From Pseudolactococcus plantarum (GTDB lineage: Bacteria; Bacillota; Bacilli; Lactobacillales; Streptococcaceae): 64,000 bases of DNA. The notes beneath the pieces were generated by a model. It was given only the letters and a program-made list of their open reading frames with translations. It ran no database searches and was not told the DNA's origin. The stretch is taken from NCBI RefSeq assembly GCF_002441715.1, contig NZ_JXJX01000003.1, positions 64,849 through 128,848 of the forward strand. Direction: 5' to 3'. Below, piece after piece: positions 56,061-64,000 of the stretch (the stretch's first letter is position 1; every line of letters begins with the position of its first letter). A program made the translations under genes and the position numbers.

Positions 56061-56109
56061 AAAACCTAGATATGTATCAGCTACCATGTGATACACATCT
56101 AGGTTTTTT
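56061..56109 (+). terminator. Terminator of the cdaA-glmM operon
   Basis: AAAACCTAGATATGTATCA (56061-56079) pairs with TGATACACATCTAGGTTTT (56089-56107) with one mismatch. Confidence 0.9.
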
Positions 56110-56169
56110 ATGTAGGTGATTGTCAGTACTAAATAGAGTGAGATACTATATCAGAATCAGTTGGACATA

Positions 56170-56210
56170 CAAAAAAATACTATCTCATTTGAAAAGGAGA
56201 TAGTATTTTT
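56170..56210 (-). terminator. Terminator of mleS-mleP
   Basis: AAAAATACTATCTC (56173-56186) pairs with GAGATAGTATTTTT (56197-56210). The A run at 56170-56177 provides the T tract on the minus strand. Confidence 0.85.
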
Positions 56211-56242
56211 GGAGTATGCATTATGAGCAATTTATATGCAGG

Positions 56243-57523
56243 TTAATGATAGAAAAATCTGATGAGTATACCACCCATAATTAAGACAATTGCACCACAT
56301 AAGCGGTTCGCCATTTGTGCAAAAGCAATCATTTCCATGCGATTAGCTGCAGATAATACAGCAATATTACCTGTACCACCCATAGAGTTGTTGATCATAC
56401 CAGCTCCGATAGCAGTTTCTACGGGATACATGCCAAGTACTAAACCTAGGAACCAACTGGTTAAGCCCATAGCGATGACACTTGTTAAACAGAGTACGAC
56501 AAATTGCCATGAAAAAGCAGATGCAAGTGTTCTAAGGTCTATCAATGCTAGACCAATCCCTGCTAGTACAGCATGTGTTAAATTAGTCATAATCACTTGA
56601 TTAAACATGCTAACAGACTCTTCTAATTTTTTCGGTACAGTGTTCGTTGCTTTGATGATGAAGACAATAATGATCATAAAAGCATATTCATGAATTTTAG
56701 GGAAAAAGTTATTCAGAATTGTTCCGACCATTAATAAAGAGAAAGCAAACAGCATACCAACACCGATGCGTTGTGCATCAAGAATGATTTTTGGTTTTTC
56801 TAGTTCTTCTTTTGTAGCGGAAATTAAGGTACCGTGTCCATTATATTTTGTCTTGGCAAATAATTTGGAAATTGATAAAGCCCCAATGATGGCGATAATA
56901 TTACCAAAAGTAACGGCTGGTGCTAATTGAGAAAAGATGACGGATTGGTCACCATGAGAAAGGGCGTGTGCATATATTTGAGAAAGCGGTGTAATCCCTG
57001 CTCCCATACCACCTGCCATCATTGGCATTGAAACATACATAACAGAGTGAGCAAACCCTTTACCAAGTAGCATCCCCATCCCACCAACAGCAAAGAAGCC
57101 GACAACCATCGTCACCAAGGCAACGGGGATGAACTTAGTAGATGCTTTGATTAGTAGATTGCGATTCATCCCTAAGATAGAGCCACAAATAAGTGCGGCG
57201 ATATAGAAATCTAGGAAACCGAATTGTCCACCCATAAATTTACCAACAGCGCCGATGACATGCGTTGGCACGATATGAAAGGTAGCTAGTAAGGTTGCAC
57301 CGATTAAGGTAAATACAGATCCACCTCCTAGATAGGAGTTCATGATCGGTAATTTTTCACCTATAAAATACAATAAGTGACCTAGCGCAACTAATAACAG
57401 TGTAATCCCAACCATATTCAGTGGTAATTTACCTAATGCTGTGACGATGATTAGCGTAATCATGACAAAGGCATAAAGCGGTAGGCTAATGCCAGAAATT
57501 TTGATACTAGTTATTTTTTTCAT
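56243..57523 (-). CDS. mleP: 2-hydroxycarboxylate (malate/citrate) transporter
   Basis: A 426-residue membrane protein of the 2HCT/CCS family (MleP, CitP, CimH, MaeP), with about 11 helices and the two re-entrant GGxG-type motifs: MPMMAGGMGAGITPLS and GAGMINNSMGGTGNIAVLSAANRMEMIAFAQ. In malolactic bacteria MleP exchanges malate for lactate and so generates proton-motive force. Its position 15 bases after mleS, under MleR, supports malate as substrate rather than citrate. Confidence 0.88.
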   Translation of the reverse strand: MKKITSIKISGISLPLYAFVMITLIIVTALGKLPLNMVGITLLLVALGHLLYFIGEKLPIMNSYLGGGSVFTLIGATLLATFHIVPTHVIGAVGKFMGGQFGFLDFYIAALICGSILGMNRNLLIKASTKFIPVALVTMVVGFFAVGGMGMLLGKGFAHSVMYVSMPMMAGGMGAGITPLSQIYAHALSHGDQSVIFSQLAPAVTFGNIIAIIGALSISKLFAKTKYNGHGTLISATKEELEKPKIILDAQRIGVGMLFAFSLLMVGTILNNFFPKIHEYAFMIIIVFIIKATNTVPKKLEESVSMFNQVIMTNLTHAVLAGIGLALIDLRTLASAFSWQFVVLCLTSVIAMGLTSWFLGLVLGMYPVETAIGAGMINNSMGGTGNIAVLSAANRMEMIAFAQMANRLCGAIVLIMGGILIRFFYH

Positions 57524-57538
57524 GTGTGATTACGCCTC

Positions 57539-59161
57539 TTAATATTCTGGATACCATTTGAGCGCTCTAACTGCTTTAGCCATATCAGTTTCTGACGCTT
57601 TAGCGAGACCTTGTGCTTGTGCAGTCTTAGCTACAGCTTCAGCAACTTTGATAGAAACGTCTGCAACGTATTGGAATGGTGGTAAGACTGGTGCACCAGG
57701 TTGTGCTAAATCAACCATACCACTGAGTGAATGTGCTGCTGCACCAATCATTTCGTCAGTAAGTAATGATGCTTCTGATGCTAACATCCCAAGGCCCAAT
57801 CCTGGGTAGATAAGGGCATTATTTGCTTGACCAATTTGATATTCAACACCTTTATAACTAATAGTACCTGAAGGGACACCAGTTGCGACAAATGCTTTGC
57901 CGTCTGACCATTCAATGACTTGTTGAGCTGTTGCTTCTAGTTTTTTGGTTGGATTTGAAATAGGGAAGATAACAGGACGTTCTGTATTTTCACACATTGC
58001 TTCAACGACTTCTTTAGTAAATGCACCTGCATGCGTCGAAGTACCAACTAAAATAGTTGGCTTAACTGTTTTGATGACATCAAGTAGATTTGTCATATCT
58101 CCTGCGTTAGCAAAGTCAGCACGGTTTTTAGCAAATGGTTTTTGAGCAGGTGTTAAATCATCCATATCATCAAATAAGAGACCTTGTTTATCAACCATAA
58201 AGAAACGTTTGTAAGCTTCCTCTTCAGATAAGCCTTCACTTACCATTTCTGCATGGACACGATTAGAAATACCTGCACCAGCAGATCCCCCACCGTAGCA
58301 AAGGTAGATTTGATCAGTTAATTTGCCACCTGTGATATCAAGTGACCCAAAAATACCACCGAGTACAACGATACCTGTTCCTTGGATATCATCGTTAAAT
58401 GTTGGGATAACTGTTTTGTATTTATCTAAAATCGTTGCAGCATTTGAACGACCGAAGTCTTCCCAGTGTAAATACAATTTAGGGAACATCTCCTCAGCAG
58501 TATTGACGAATTTGTCGACAAAGGCATAGTAGCTATCACCATAAACACGTTTTTGGTGATTACCCAAGTACAATGCATCTTCTAAAAGTTCTGCTCTATT
58601 TGTTCCAGCATCAATCACGACAGGTAACACGCATTTAGGGTCTATTCCTGCTGCAGCTGTATAGATCATTAATTTTCCGACAGAGATATCAACACCTTGT
58701 GTTCCCCAGTCTCCAATACCAAGAATACCTTCAGCATCAGTGACAACAATTAAGCGAATATCACGATCGCCAGCAGCATTTTTTAATGTTGCTTCGATGT
58801 TTTCAGGGTGGTTAATATCTAAGTAGGCTGCATATTGTGTGTCTACAAAAAGACGGCTATAATTTTCGATTGTATCTGCGATTGTTGGGTCGTAGACGAT
58901 TGGGTTAAATTCTACAATATGTTGGTTAAACAAATAATAGAACAAGGTACGGTTAGTATTGAAAATTTCCATCAAGAAATGACGTTTTTCCAAGTCTGAT
59001 GATTTTGTTAGATAATGTTGATACGTTTGTTCTGCTTGTTCTTCTATCGTTTGAACGTGAGGGGGTAAGAGACCGATCAAACCAAGTTCTTGTCGTTCGC
59101 TTTCTGTAAAAGCAGTACCTTTATTTAAAAAAGGGTTGTTTAAGACTTCATGTGCACGCAT
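57539..59161 (-). CDS. mleS: Malolactic enzyme
   Basis: 540 residues, malic-enzyme family. It converts L-malate to L-lactate and CO2 with bound NAD and Mn. The N-terminus [19 protein letters not shown] and blocks such as [30 protein letters not shown] and [11 protein letters not shown] agree closely with what I recall of Lactococcus lactis MleS. A TTG-led frame opens at 59176, but GGAGG is spaced for ATG 59161. First gene of mleS-mleP, divergent from mleR. A plain NAD-malic enzyme (pyruvate-forming) is the alternative. Confidence 0.9.
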   Translation of the reverse strand: MRAHEVLNNPFLNKGTAFTESERQELGLIGLLPPHVQTIEEQAEQTYQHYLTKSSDLEKRHFLMEIFNTNRTLFYYLFNQHIVEFNPIVYDPTIADTIENYSRLFVDTQYAAYLDINHPENIEATLKNAAGDRDIRLIVVTDAEGILGIGDWGTQGVDISVGKLMIYTAAAGIDPKCVLPVVIDAGTNRAELLEDALYLGNHQKRVYGDSYYAFVDKFVNTAEEMFPKLYLHWEDFGRSNAATILDKYKTVIPTFNDDIQGTGIVVLGGIFGSLDITGGKLTDQIYLCYGGGSAGAGISNRVHAEMVSEGLSEEEAYKRFFMVDKQGLLFDDMDDLTPAQKPFAKNRADFANAGDMTNLLDVIKTVKPTILVGTSTHAGAFTKEVVEAMCENTERPVIFPISNPTKKLEATAQQVIEWSDGKAFVATGVPSGTISYKGVEYQIGQANNALIYPGLGLGMLASEASLLTDEMIGAAAHSLSGMVDLAQPGAPVLPPFQYVADVSIKVAEAVAKTAQAQGLAKASETDMAKAVRALKWYPEY

Positions 59162-59221
59162 TTGTACATCCTCCAATTAATATAATTTGTTTTGACTTCT
59201 TTACACCCTATAGTCTATACC

Positions 59222-59235
59222 TTATAAGTACTTAT
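59222..59235. promoter_or_regulatory. LysR-type operator candidate (MleR box)
   Basis: TATAAGTACTTATA is a perfect 14-bp palindrome with the T-N11-A form of LysR sites. It lies between mleS and mleR, next to a possible mleS -35 (TTGACT, rc of 59235-59240). Confidence 0.6.
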
Positions 59236-59290
59236 AGTCAATTTTGTCAGTTATGATAACTTTTGAGAATAACAAATTCGCTGATGAATG

Positions 59291-59299
59291 TGCTAAAAT
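59291..59299 (+). promoter_or_regulatory. Extended -10 promoter of mleR
   Basis: TGCTAAAAT (59291-59299). Because it lies inside the longer upstream reading frame, translation must begin downstream, at ATG 59322. Confidence 0.5.
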
Positions 59300-59321
59300 A
59301 ATGGAAAAGGAAGTGGCGTAT

Positions 59322-60227
59322 ATGAATTTAAGAGATTTTGAGTTTTTTCATGCATTAGGAGAGGTATTGTCATTTACACAAGTTGCTCATCAATTTGGTG
59401 TCAGCCAACCAACGATTAGTCATGCCATGAAACGACTTGAGGCATATTATGACTGTGATTTAATAAAAAAAGATCCGTCTCATCGATTTGTCGTTCTGAC
59501 AAAAGAAGGAGAAATATTAAAAACGTATGTGAGACATATATTATATGAATTCACAGTCCTACAACGGGCGATAGAACACGCCAGACAAGATCAAGTATAT
59601 GTTGGGTTCCCACCCATGATTCGTGCAAGAATCTTGCCTGGATTGTTGACAGAAGAAGGTGCAGTAGAGCTGATTTCAAGTTTTGAGTTGGTTTCTGGAG
59701 GGTCAAAAGCACTATTACTTAAGTTATTATCGGGGCAATTAGAGTTTAGTTTGATCGGTAGTGTAACGCCTTTAGTACACCCTAATTTAACAGTAAAACA
59801 ATTATATCAACGTGATTTTTATATTTTTGTAGCCAAAGAAAATCCGTTAGCACAAAAAAAAGAGATCTCATTTGAAGAAGCGTTAGATTATCCATTTGTA
59901 TTACTAGAAAATGACTTTGTGCATACAAAAGCTTTTCAAAATTTAAGTGACAAATATAGAAAAAAAGCTCGTATACTATTTCGCTTTTCTGATGCCCATA
60001 CGATTGGACAGATGGTTAAGTCAAATGTAGGGATCACACTCATGACCGATTTTCTACCTTTTCAAGACATGAAAGGGTTAGTCAAAATCCCTCTGGCTAG
60101 TGAAGATAAAGTGTCATTTTATGTCCAATATGCTTATTTAAGAAATGCAGTCCTATCAGATAAACTCTTGGTATTGATAGATATGCTAGATAAGTTATCA
60201 CAAAAAGACCAATCAGAACCATCATAA
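59322..60227 (+). CDS. mleR: LysR-family regulator MleR
   Basis: About 301 residues. An N-terminal LysR helix-turn-helix (MNLRDFEFFHALGEVLSFTQVAHQFGVSQPTISHAMKRLEAYY) is followed by a periplasmic-binding-like effector domain. MleR activates the malolactic genes with L-malate in Lactococcus. The frame opens at 59244, but the -10 box at 59291-59299 and AAAAGGAAG before ATG 59322 fix the shorter start, which also fits the family. Confidence 0.9.
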   Translation: MNLRDFEFFHALGEVLSFTQVAHQFGVSQPTISHAMKRLEAYYDCDLIKKDPSHRFVVLTKEGEILKTYVRHILYEFTVLQRAIEHARQDQVYVGFPPMIRARILPGLLTEEGAVELISSFELVSGGSKALLLKLLSGQLEFSLIGSVTPLVHPNLTVKQLYQRDFYIFVAKENPLAQKKEISFEEALDYPFVLLENDFVHTKAFQNLSDKYRKKARILFRFSDAHTIGQMVKSNVGITLMTDFLPFQDMKGLVKIPLASEDKVSFYVQYAYLRNAVLSDKLLVLIDMLDKLSQKDQSEPS

Positions 60228-60237
60228 ACTAGTTTAT

Positions 60238-60267
60238 AAAAGTCTAATACATCATTAGGCTTTTTTT
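60238..60267 (+). terminator. Terminator of mleR
   Basis: AAAAGTCTAAT pairs with ATTAGGCTTTT around ACATC, then more T. Confidence 0.8.
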
Positions 60268-60481
60268 GATATGGTTTACATTAGCTTTATCTCGTATGTG
60301 AGGGGCAAACTTTTGGTGACGTGTTTGGTCGTCGTTGTCGTAAAAAAGCTACTAGATACATCATTTATGTGTAGACGATTAAATATGATTATAATTTACA
60401 TTAATTTACAGAAAATACTTGAAAAATGGGCCATAAAAGGATAACATTATATACGTCTGTATTATAGAAAGGAACTTTGAA

Positions 60482-61213
60482 ATGTCAAAACCGATTATTG
60501 GCATCACCTCAGGTGTCATAGTTGATGAGGGAGGGATGTTTCCTGGTTATCGTCGTGTATATGCAAATGAGGATTATATTAGCTCAGTTGTACAAAATGG
60601 AGGCGTACCACTCATTATTCCTCTGAATACCAGTTTAGCCGTCATTGAACAACAAGTTGCAATGATTGATGGCTTAATTTTAACAGGGGGAAATGATATA
60701 ACACCTCTCAAATATAATCAAGAGCCTGAGCAAAAATTAGGTGATTTATTTCCAGAGAGAGATCGATTTGAGTCTGAGGTTTTAAAGCTTGCTAAAGCAA
60801 AAACAGTACCGATCTTGGGTATTTGCTGGGGTGCGCAATTGATCAATGTGTGTCATGGTGGGAATTTGTATCAAGATTTAAGTTATCGATCTGAAAAAAC
60901 ATTAAAACATTGGCAGTCTCATAGTGCTGCGCAAGTCACTCACTCAATAGAGCTAGTTGAGGGATCTAAGTTGAAATCTATCATAGGCAGTGAAGACATT
61001 CTTGTGAATTCATTTCATCACCAGGTCATGAATAAGGTAGCTGAAGAATTTAAGGTAAGTGCAATAGCAAAAGACGGTGTAGTCGAAGCGATTGAATCTA
61101 AAACTTACCCTTTTTTAATGGGTGTGCAATGGCATCCAGAAATGTTGCATAAGTCAGTATCAAGTATGAATCTGATTTTCAAGGCCTTAATACGCCAAGC
61201 AGAAGGGAACTAA
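60482..61213 (+). CDS. Class I glutamine amidotransferase-like gamma-glutamyl hydrolase (PuuD-like)
   Basis: 243 residues, C26 peptidase family. The catalytic triad is visible: Cys115 in ILGICWGAQL, His218 and Glu220 in GVQWHPE. The family LTGGNDITPLKYN segment is also present. PuuD hydrolyses gamma-glutamyl-GABA; other members act on other gamma-glutamyl amides. No putrescine genes are near. It is first of a three-gene unit with an amino-acid permease and a PLP C-S lyase, so a sulfur-containing gamma-glutamyl compound is a candidate substrate (inference). SD AAAGGAA. Confidence 0.85.
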   Translation: MSKPIIGITSGVIVDEGGMFPGYRRVYANEDYISSVVQNGGVPLIIPLNTSLAVIEQQVAMIDGLILTGGNDITPLKYNQEPEQKLGDLFPERDRFESEVLKLAKAKTVPILGICWGAQLINVCHGGNLYQDLSYRSEKTLKHWQSHSAAQVTHSIELVEGSKLKSIIGSEDILVNSFHHQVMNKVAEEFKVSAIAKDGVVEAIESKTYPFLMGVQWHPEMLHKSVSSMNLIFKALIRQAEGN

Positions 61214-61215
61214 AG

Positions 61216-62613
61216 ATGACTAAGAAAATTGGCTTTTGGTCAATTGTATTGTTAACCATTAACTCAATTATCGGCTCTGGAATTTTCCTATCTCCTGGTG
61301 CCGTCGTTGCTAAAGCAGGAAGTAAGACACCTCTTATTTATTTTTGTGCTGCTATATTTGCATCTGTTCTTGCGGTTACGTTTGCCTCAGCTTCAAAGTA
61401 TGTATCAAAAAGTGGTGCAGCTTATGTCTACGCTAAAGCAGCCTTTGGCAGTAAGATTGGCTTTTATATTGGCCTAACACGCTACTTTGCAACCTGTATT
61501 TCTTGGGGTGTTTTGGCTACAGGGGTTGTTAAGATTCTCTTGACCTTATTTGGGTTTGATAGTGGGAATTTTATGGATGTAAGTATTGGCTTTGTGCTTT
61601 TTATGTTGGTCATGCTAGTCATTAATCTTTTAGGACCTAAGGTCTTTAAAATTATTAATAACACGGCAACCATTGCCAAACTATCAGTATTAATCTTCCT
61701 GATCTTGATAGGAATCTTTATTGTCATCTCAACCAAGACAAACCACTTTGCTGACATCAATAACTTGAAAAATGCAAGTGGTGCACCTTTGATTCCAAAA
61801 ATGACATCATCCATCTTTGTCATGTCAACTATCGCAGCCTTTTATGCTTTTGCAGGATTTGAAACAGTCGCAAGTGGTGCTGGTGATATGGAAAAACCAG
61901 AAAAAAACTTGCCAAGAGCAATTCCTTTGGCTATCTTGATTATTGCGATTATTTATATCTTAATCGTTACAGTATCGATGATGATTGATCCAAAATCATT
62001 GATCTTAAGCAAACAAGTGATTGCTTTAGTTGCGGTATTTAGTCAACCACTGATTAAGAATTTGATTTTATATGGGGCTTTAATTTCGATGTTTGGGATC
62101 AATGTGGCCTATTCTTTTAATACACCACGTGCGTTAGAAGCCATCTCAATTGAAAAACAACTATCTCCATGGTTTAAGAAAAGAACAAAACAAGATTTTC
62201 CTTTAAGAGCATTTATTATCACGGCAGTGATTGCAATCTTAATTCCCATGGCATTTAATTATACTATGACTAGCATCATGGTCATCAGTTCAATCTCGAG
62301 ATTTATCCAGTTTCTAATCGTACCATTAGCTGTCATGATGTTCTTTTATAATAAAAATAAAGAAAAAGTACTGGATAATGTGCAAAAGAATATCGTAACT
62401 GATGTGATTATTCCTTGTATTGGGCTAGTGTTGACAGCTGTGCTTTTAGCTAAGTTTGATTGGCTGGGCATGTTTACACTGATTAACGTGCATGGTGGAC
62501 GAAGTCTTAACCTATTTGCGATCCTTGCCATGGCGATTGGCTATATTATCATGCCAGCTGTTGTGATGACACTAGAACTTAGCAAACAAGCTAAACAAAG
62601 CGCTAATGAATGA
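61216..62613 (+). CDS. APC-superfamily amino-acid permease
   Basis: A 465-residue transporter with 12 predicted helices. Helix 1 carries the unwound-helix substrate motif NSIIGSGIFLSPG, and helix 6 FYAFAGFETVASGAGDMEKPEKNLPRAI. This is the LAT/YfnA-like branch of APC transporters for amino acids or small peptide-like amines. Three bases separate it from the amidotransferase gene, and it overlaps the extended frame of the next. It probably imports the substrate of that pathway. Confidence 0.88.
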   Translation: MTKKIGFWSIVLLTINSIIGSGIFLSPGAVVAKAGSKTPLIYFCAAIFASVLAVTFASASKYVSKSGAAYVYAKAAFGSKIGFYIGLTRYFATCISWGVLATGVVKILLTLFGFDSGNFMDVSIGFVLFMLVMLVINLLGPKVFKIINNTATIAKLSVLIFLILIGIFIVISTKTNHFADINNLKNASGAPLIPKMTSSIFVMSTIAAFYAFAGFETVASGAGDMEKPEKNLPRAIPLAILIIAIIYILIVTVSMMIDPKSLILSKQVIALVAVFSQPLIKNLILYGALISMFGINVAYSFNTPRALEAISIEKQLSPWFKKRTKQDFPLRAFIITAVIAILIPMAFNYTMTSIMVISSISRFIQFLIVPLAVMMFFYNKNKEKVLDNVQKNIVTDVIIPCIGLVLTAVLLAKFDWLGMFTLINVHGGRSLNLFAILAMAIGYIIMPAVVMTLELSKQAKQSANE

Positions 62614-62665
62614 GCGGTATCCGTATGCGCTTATCAAAAAAGAGTTATCAAAGAGGGTTAAAGTA

Positions 62666-63805
62666 ATGGGCATAAATACAAAATTATTACATGATTATCC
62701 AGTTGTTGATCCTTATACTGGTGCCTCATCTATTCCAAAGTATCAAACGTCGACTTTTAGTCAACAACACTTATCAGATCCGGATCAAGACTTTACCTAT
62801 ACACGTTTTGGTAATCCGACGATTGAAGCGTTGGAGAAGGCTTTTTGTAGTTTAGAAGACTCAACTTATGCCTTATCTTATGCATCTGGCATGGCAGCCA
62901 TCTCTAACGTTTTGATGTTGCTAAAATCTGGTGATCATATTATTTTACCAATAGAAGTTTATGGTGGGACATGCCAATTTTCGACGTGTGTTTTACCTCA
63001 ATATGGGATAGATGTTTCTTTTGTAGATATGTCATCTATTGAAAAAATTGAAAAAGAGATCACACCTGAAACAAAGATGATCTACATCGAAACACCTTCT
63101 AATCCACTTTTAAAAGTCACAGACATCAAAAAAGTTTGTGACTTAGCAAAAGCACATGATCTATTGGTGGTTGCAGATAATACTTTTATGACATCCCTTT
63201 ATCAACAGCCTTTAAAATTAGGTGTAGATATTGTGGTCGAAAGTATTACAAAGTTTATCAACGGTCACAGTGATGTCTTAGGTGGGTTAGTCGCCACAAA
63301 TAATAAAGACATCTATGAAAAACTGCAACTGTTCCAGAAAAACTTTGGTGGTATCTTAGGTGTAGAAGATGCGTGGTTGACTTTACGTGGCATGAAGACA
63401 CTAGGACTTAGGATGAAGCAGTCTATCAATAATGCTGAGCAAATCGCTGACTTTTTAAGCACACACAAAAATATTAAAACAGTTTATTATCCAACGCTAA
63501 GGACTCATACTGGTTCAGAGATACATCAACAACAAGCTAAAAGTGGTGGTGCGGTTTTATCATTTGAACTTGTGAGTGAAGATAAGATAGATGTTTTTCT
63601 TGAAAAGCTGACATTACCTATCTTAGCAGTTAGTTTAGGTGGTGTAGAGTCTATCTTATCTCATCCAGCTACCATGTCACATGCTTGCCTGTGTGATGAA
63701 GAACGTGCAGCACAAGGTGTAAGCAATACCCTGTTTAGACTATCTTGTGGCATTGAAGATGCTGAGGATTTATTGGCAGATTTGGCACAAGCGCTAGAAA
63801 TTTGA
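62666..63805 (+). CDS. Cystathionine gamma-synthase/lyase family PLP enzyme
   Basis: A 379-residue Cys/Met-metabolism PLP enzyme. The PLP lysine is Lys196 in ESITKFINGHSDVLGG (commonly SxTKYxxGHSD); YTRFGNPT, SYASGMAAIS and ETPSNPLLKVTDI are conserved. The group includes cystathionine beta- and gamma-lyases, gamma-synthase and methionine gamma-lyase, which sequence alone does not separate. A frame opens at 62606 overlapping the permease, but AGAGGG before ATG 62666 gives the family N-terminus MGINTKLLH. Last gene of the unit. Confidence 0.87.
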   Translation: MGINTKLLHDYPVVDPYTGASSIPKYQTSTFSQQHLSDPDQDFTYTRFGNPTIEALEKAFCSLEDSTYALSYASGMAAISNVLMLLKSGDHIILPIEVYGGTCQFSTCVLPQYGIDVSFVDMSSIEKIEKEITPETKMIYIETPSNPLLKVTDIKKVCDLAKAHDLLVVADNTFMTSLYQQPLKLGVDIVVESITKFINGHSDVLGGLVATNNKDIYEKLQLFQKNFGGILGVEDAWLTLRGMKTLGLRMKQSINNAEQIADFLSTHKNIKTVYYPTLRTHTGSEIHQQQAKSGGAVLSFELVSEDKIDVFLEKLTLPILAVSLGGVESILSHPATMSHACLCDEERAAQGVSNTLFRLSCGIEDAEDLLADLAQALEI

Positions 63806-63849
63806 TGTGATGCGATCGATTGTTTGAAATGATTTTTGATTTTGATATC

Positions 63850-63878
63850 TTGACATTGATCGGAAATTCTAGTATGAT
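63850..63878 (+). promoter_or_regulatory. Near-consensus promoter at the right edge
   Basis: TTGACA (63850-63855), 17-base spacer, TATGAT (63873-63878). It is the closest match to a sigma-A consensus in the window and drives a gene beyond the edge. Confidence 0.75.
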
Positions 63879-63889
63879 TTTAGGTATAT

Positions 63890-64000
63890 TGAAAAGAGTA
63901 GCAAACTGATAACTTAACAGAGAAGATGGTCGTGTCTGAAAGCCATTTAGGGGAAAGTTTGTGAAGTTCACTTCATGGTAACAATTAAATAATGATAATT
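63890..64000 (+). ncRNA. Possible T-box leader, truncated by the window
   Basis: Downstream of the promoter come an AGTA-like segment (GAGTAGC), AGAGA, then ATGG...GTCTGAAAGCCAT that can form the apical part of a stem I, and GTGAAGTTCACTTC, which could hold a specifier loop (TTC, Phe, is one reading). The T-box sequence and antiterminator would lie beyond the edge, so this is only a candidate. Confidence 0.35.

Noticed and set aside
59244-59321. N-terminal extension of MleR from ATG 59244
   Set aside because: The extended -10 box lies within it, and AAAAGGAAG plus the family N-terminus support ATG 59322.

Overview
The window is a chromosomal segment of a low-GC Gram-positive coccus in the Streptococcaceae, most likely Lactococcus or its close relatives (the raffinolactis/piscium group, sometimes called Pseudolactococcus). 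This rests on recognising the protein families and gene orders: mleR / mleS-mleP (malolactic fermentation), rpoY-rnjA divergent from tsaB-rimI-tsaD, dinG-DUF5590-aspC-asnS, cdaA-cdaR-glmM, a PdxR-controlled vitamin B6 salvage locus and an LmrCD/BmrCD-like exporter pair. No search could be run, so the genus is an inference. I saw no rRNA, tRNA, prophage, complete insertion sequence or CRISPR array.

Layout. 0-5.7 kb: an amino-acid-binding lipoprotein, then tex-sprT-membrane nuclease-adenosine deaminase. 5.7-7.5 kb: a short accessory patch with two unknown small membrane proteins between two near-identical terminators, and a VOC protein. 7.5-12.5 kb: rnjA and rpoY (minus) against tsaB, two RimI-like acetyltransferases and tsaD (plus). 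12.5-21.2 kb: a carbohydrate locus with an RpiR regulator, a cre-controlled promoter, a GH1 phospho-beta-glucosidase, two permeases, a lipoprotein, an SGNH esterase, a YesL/DUF624 protein and a BglK-like ROK kinase. 21.3-26.4 kb: a flavoprotein (minus), then an FtsX-type ABC exporter with a kinase-less PASTA protein behind a structured leader. 26.4-45.6 kb: pgi, tpx, mntE, lmrC-lmrD, murA, dinG, a DUF5590 protein, aspC, asnS, a polysaccharide deacetylase, ridA, and pdxU-pdxK divergent from pdxR. 45.7-56 kb: uvrA, nifJ, cdaA-cdaR-glmM. 56.2-60.2 kb: mleP-mleS and mleR. 60.4-63.8 kb: a class I amidotransferase, an APC permease and a PLP C-S lyase. The last 150 bases hold a consensus promoter and the start of a structured leader.

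The most distinctive points are these. (1) The carbohydrate locus looks like an ABC-fed pathway in which the ROK kinase, not a PTS, makes the substrate for a 6-phospho-beta-glucosidase. (2) There is an ABC exporter-PASTA operon of unknown role. (3) Four genes (tex, the flavoprotein gene, mntE, cdaA) have an extended -10 element ending 6-7 bases before the start codon and no Shine-Dalgarno sequence, which predicts leaderless mRNAs. (4) Divergent promoters overlap at rpoY/tsaB and pdxK/pdxR. (5) A 16-bp alternating pyrimidine-purine palindrome sits in the pgi leader. (6) A possible attenuation leader precedes the LmrCD-like exporter. (7) A possible T-box begins at the right edge.

Many promoters here have the form TGnTAnAAT with a poor or absent -35 element, so initiation through extended -10 boxes appears common. 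Most transcription units end in clear intrinsic terminators.
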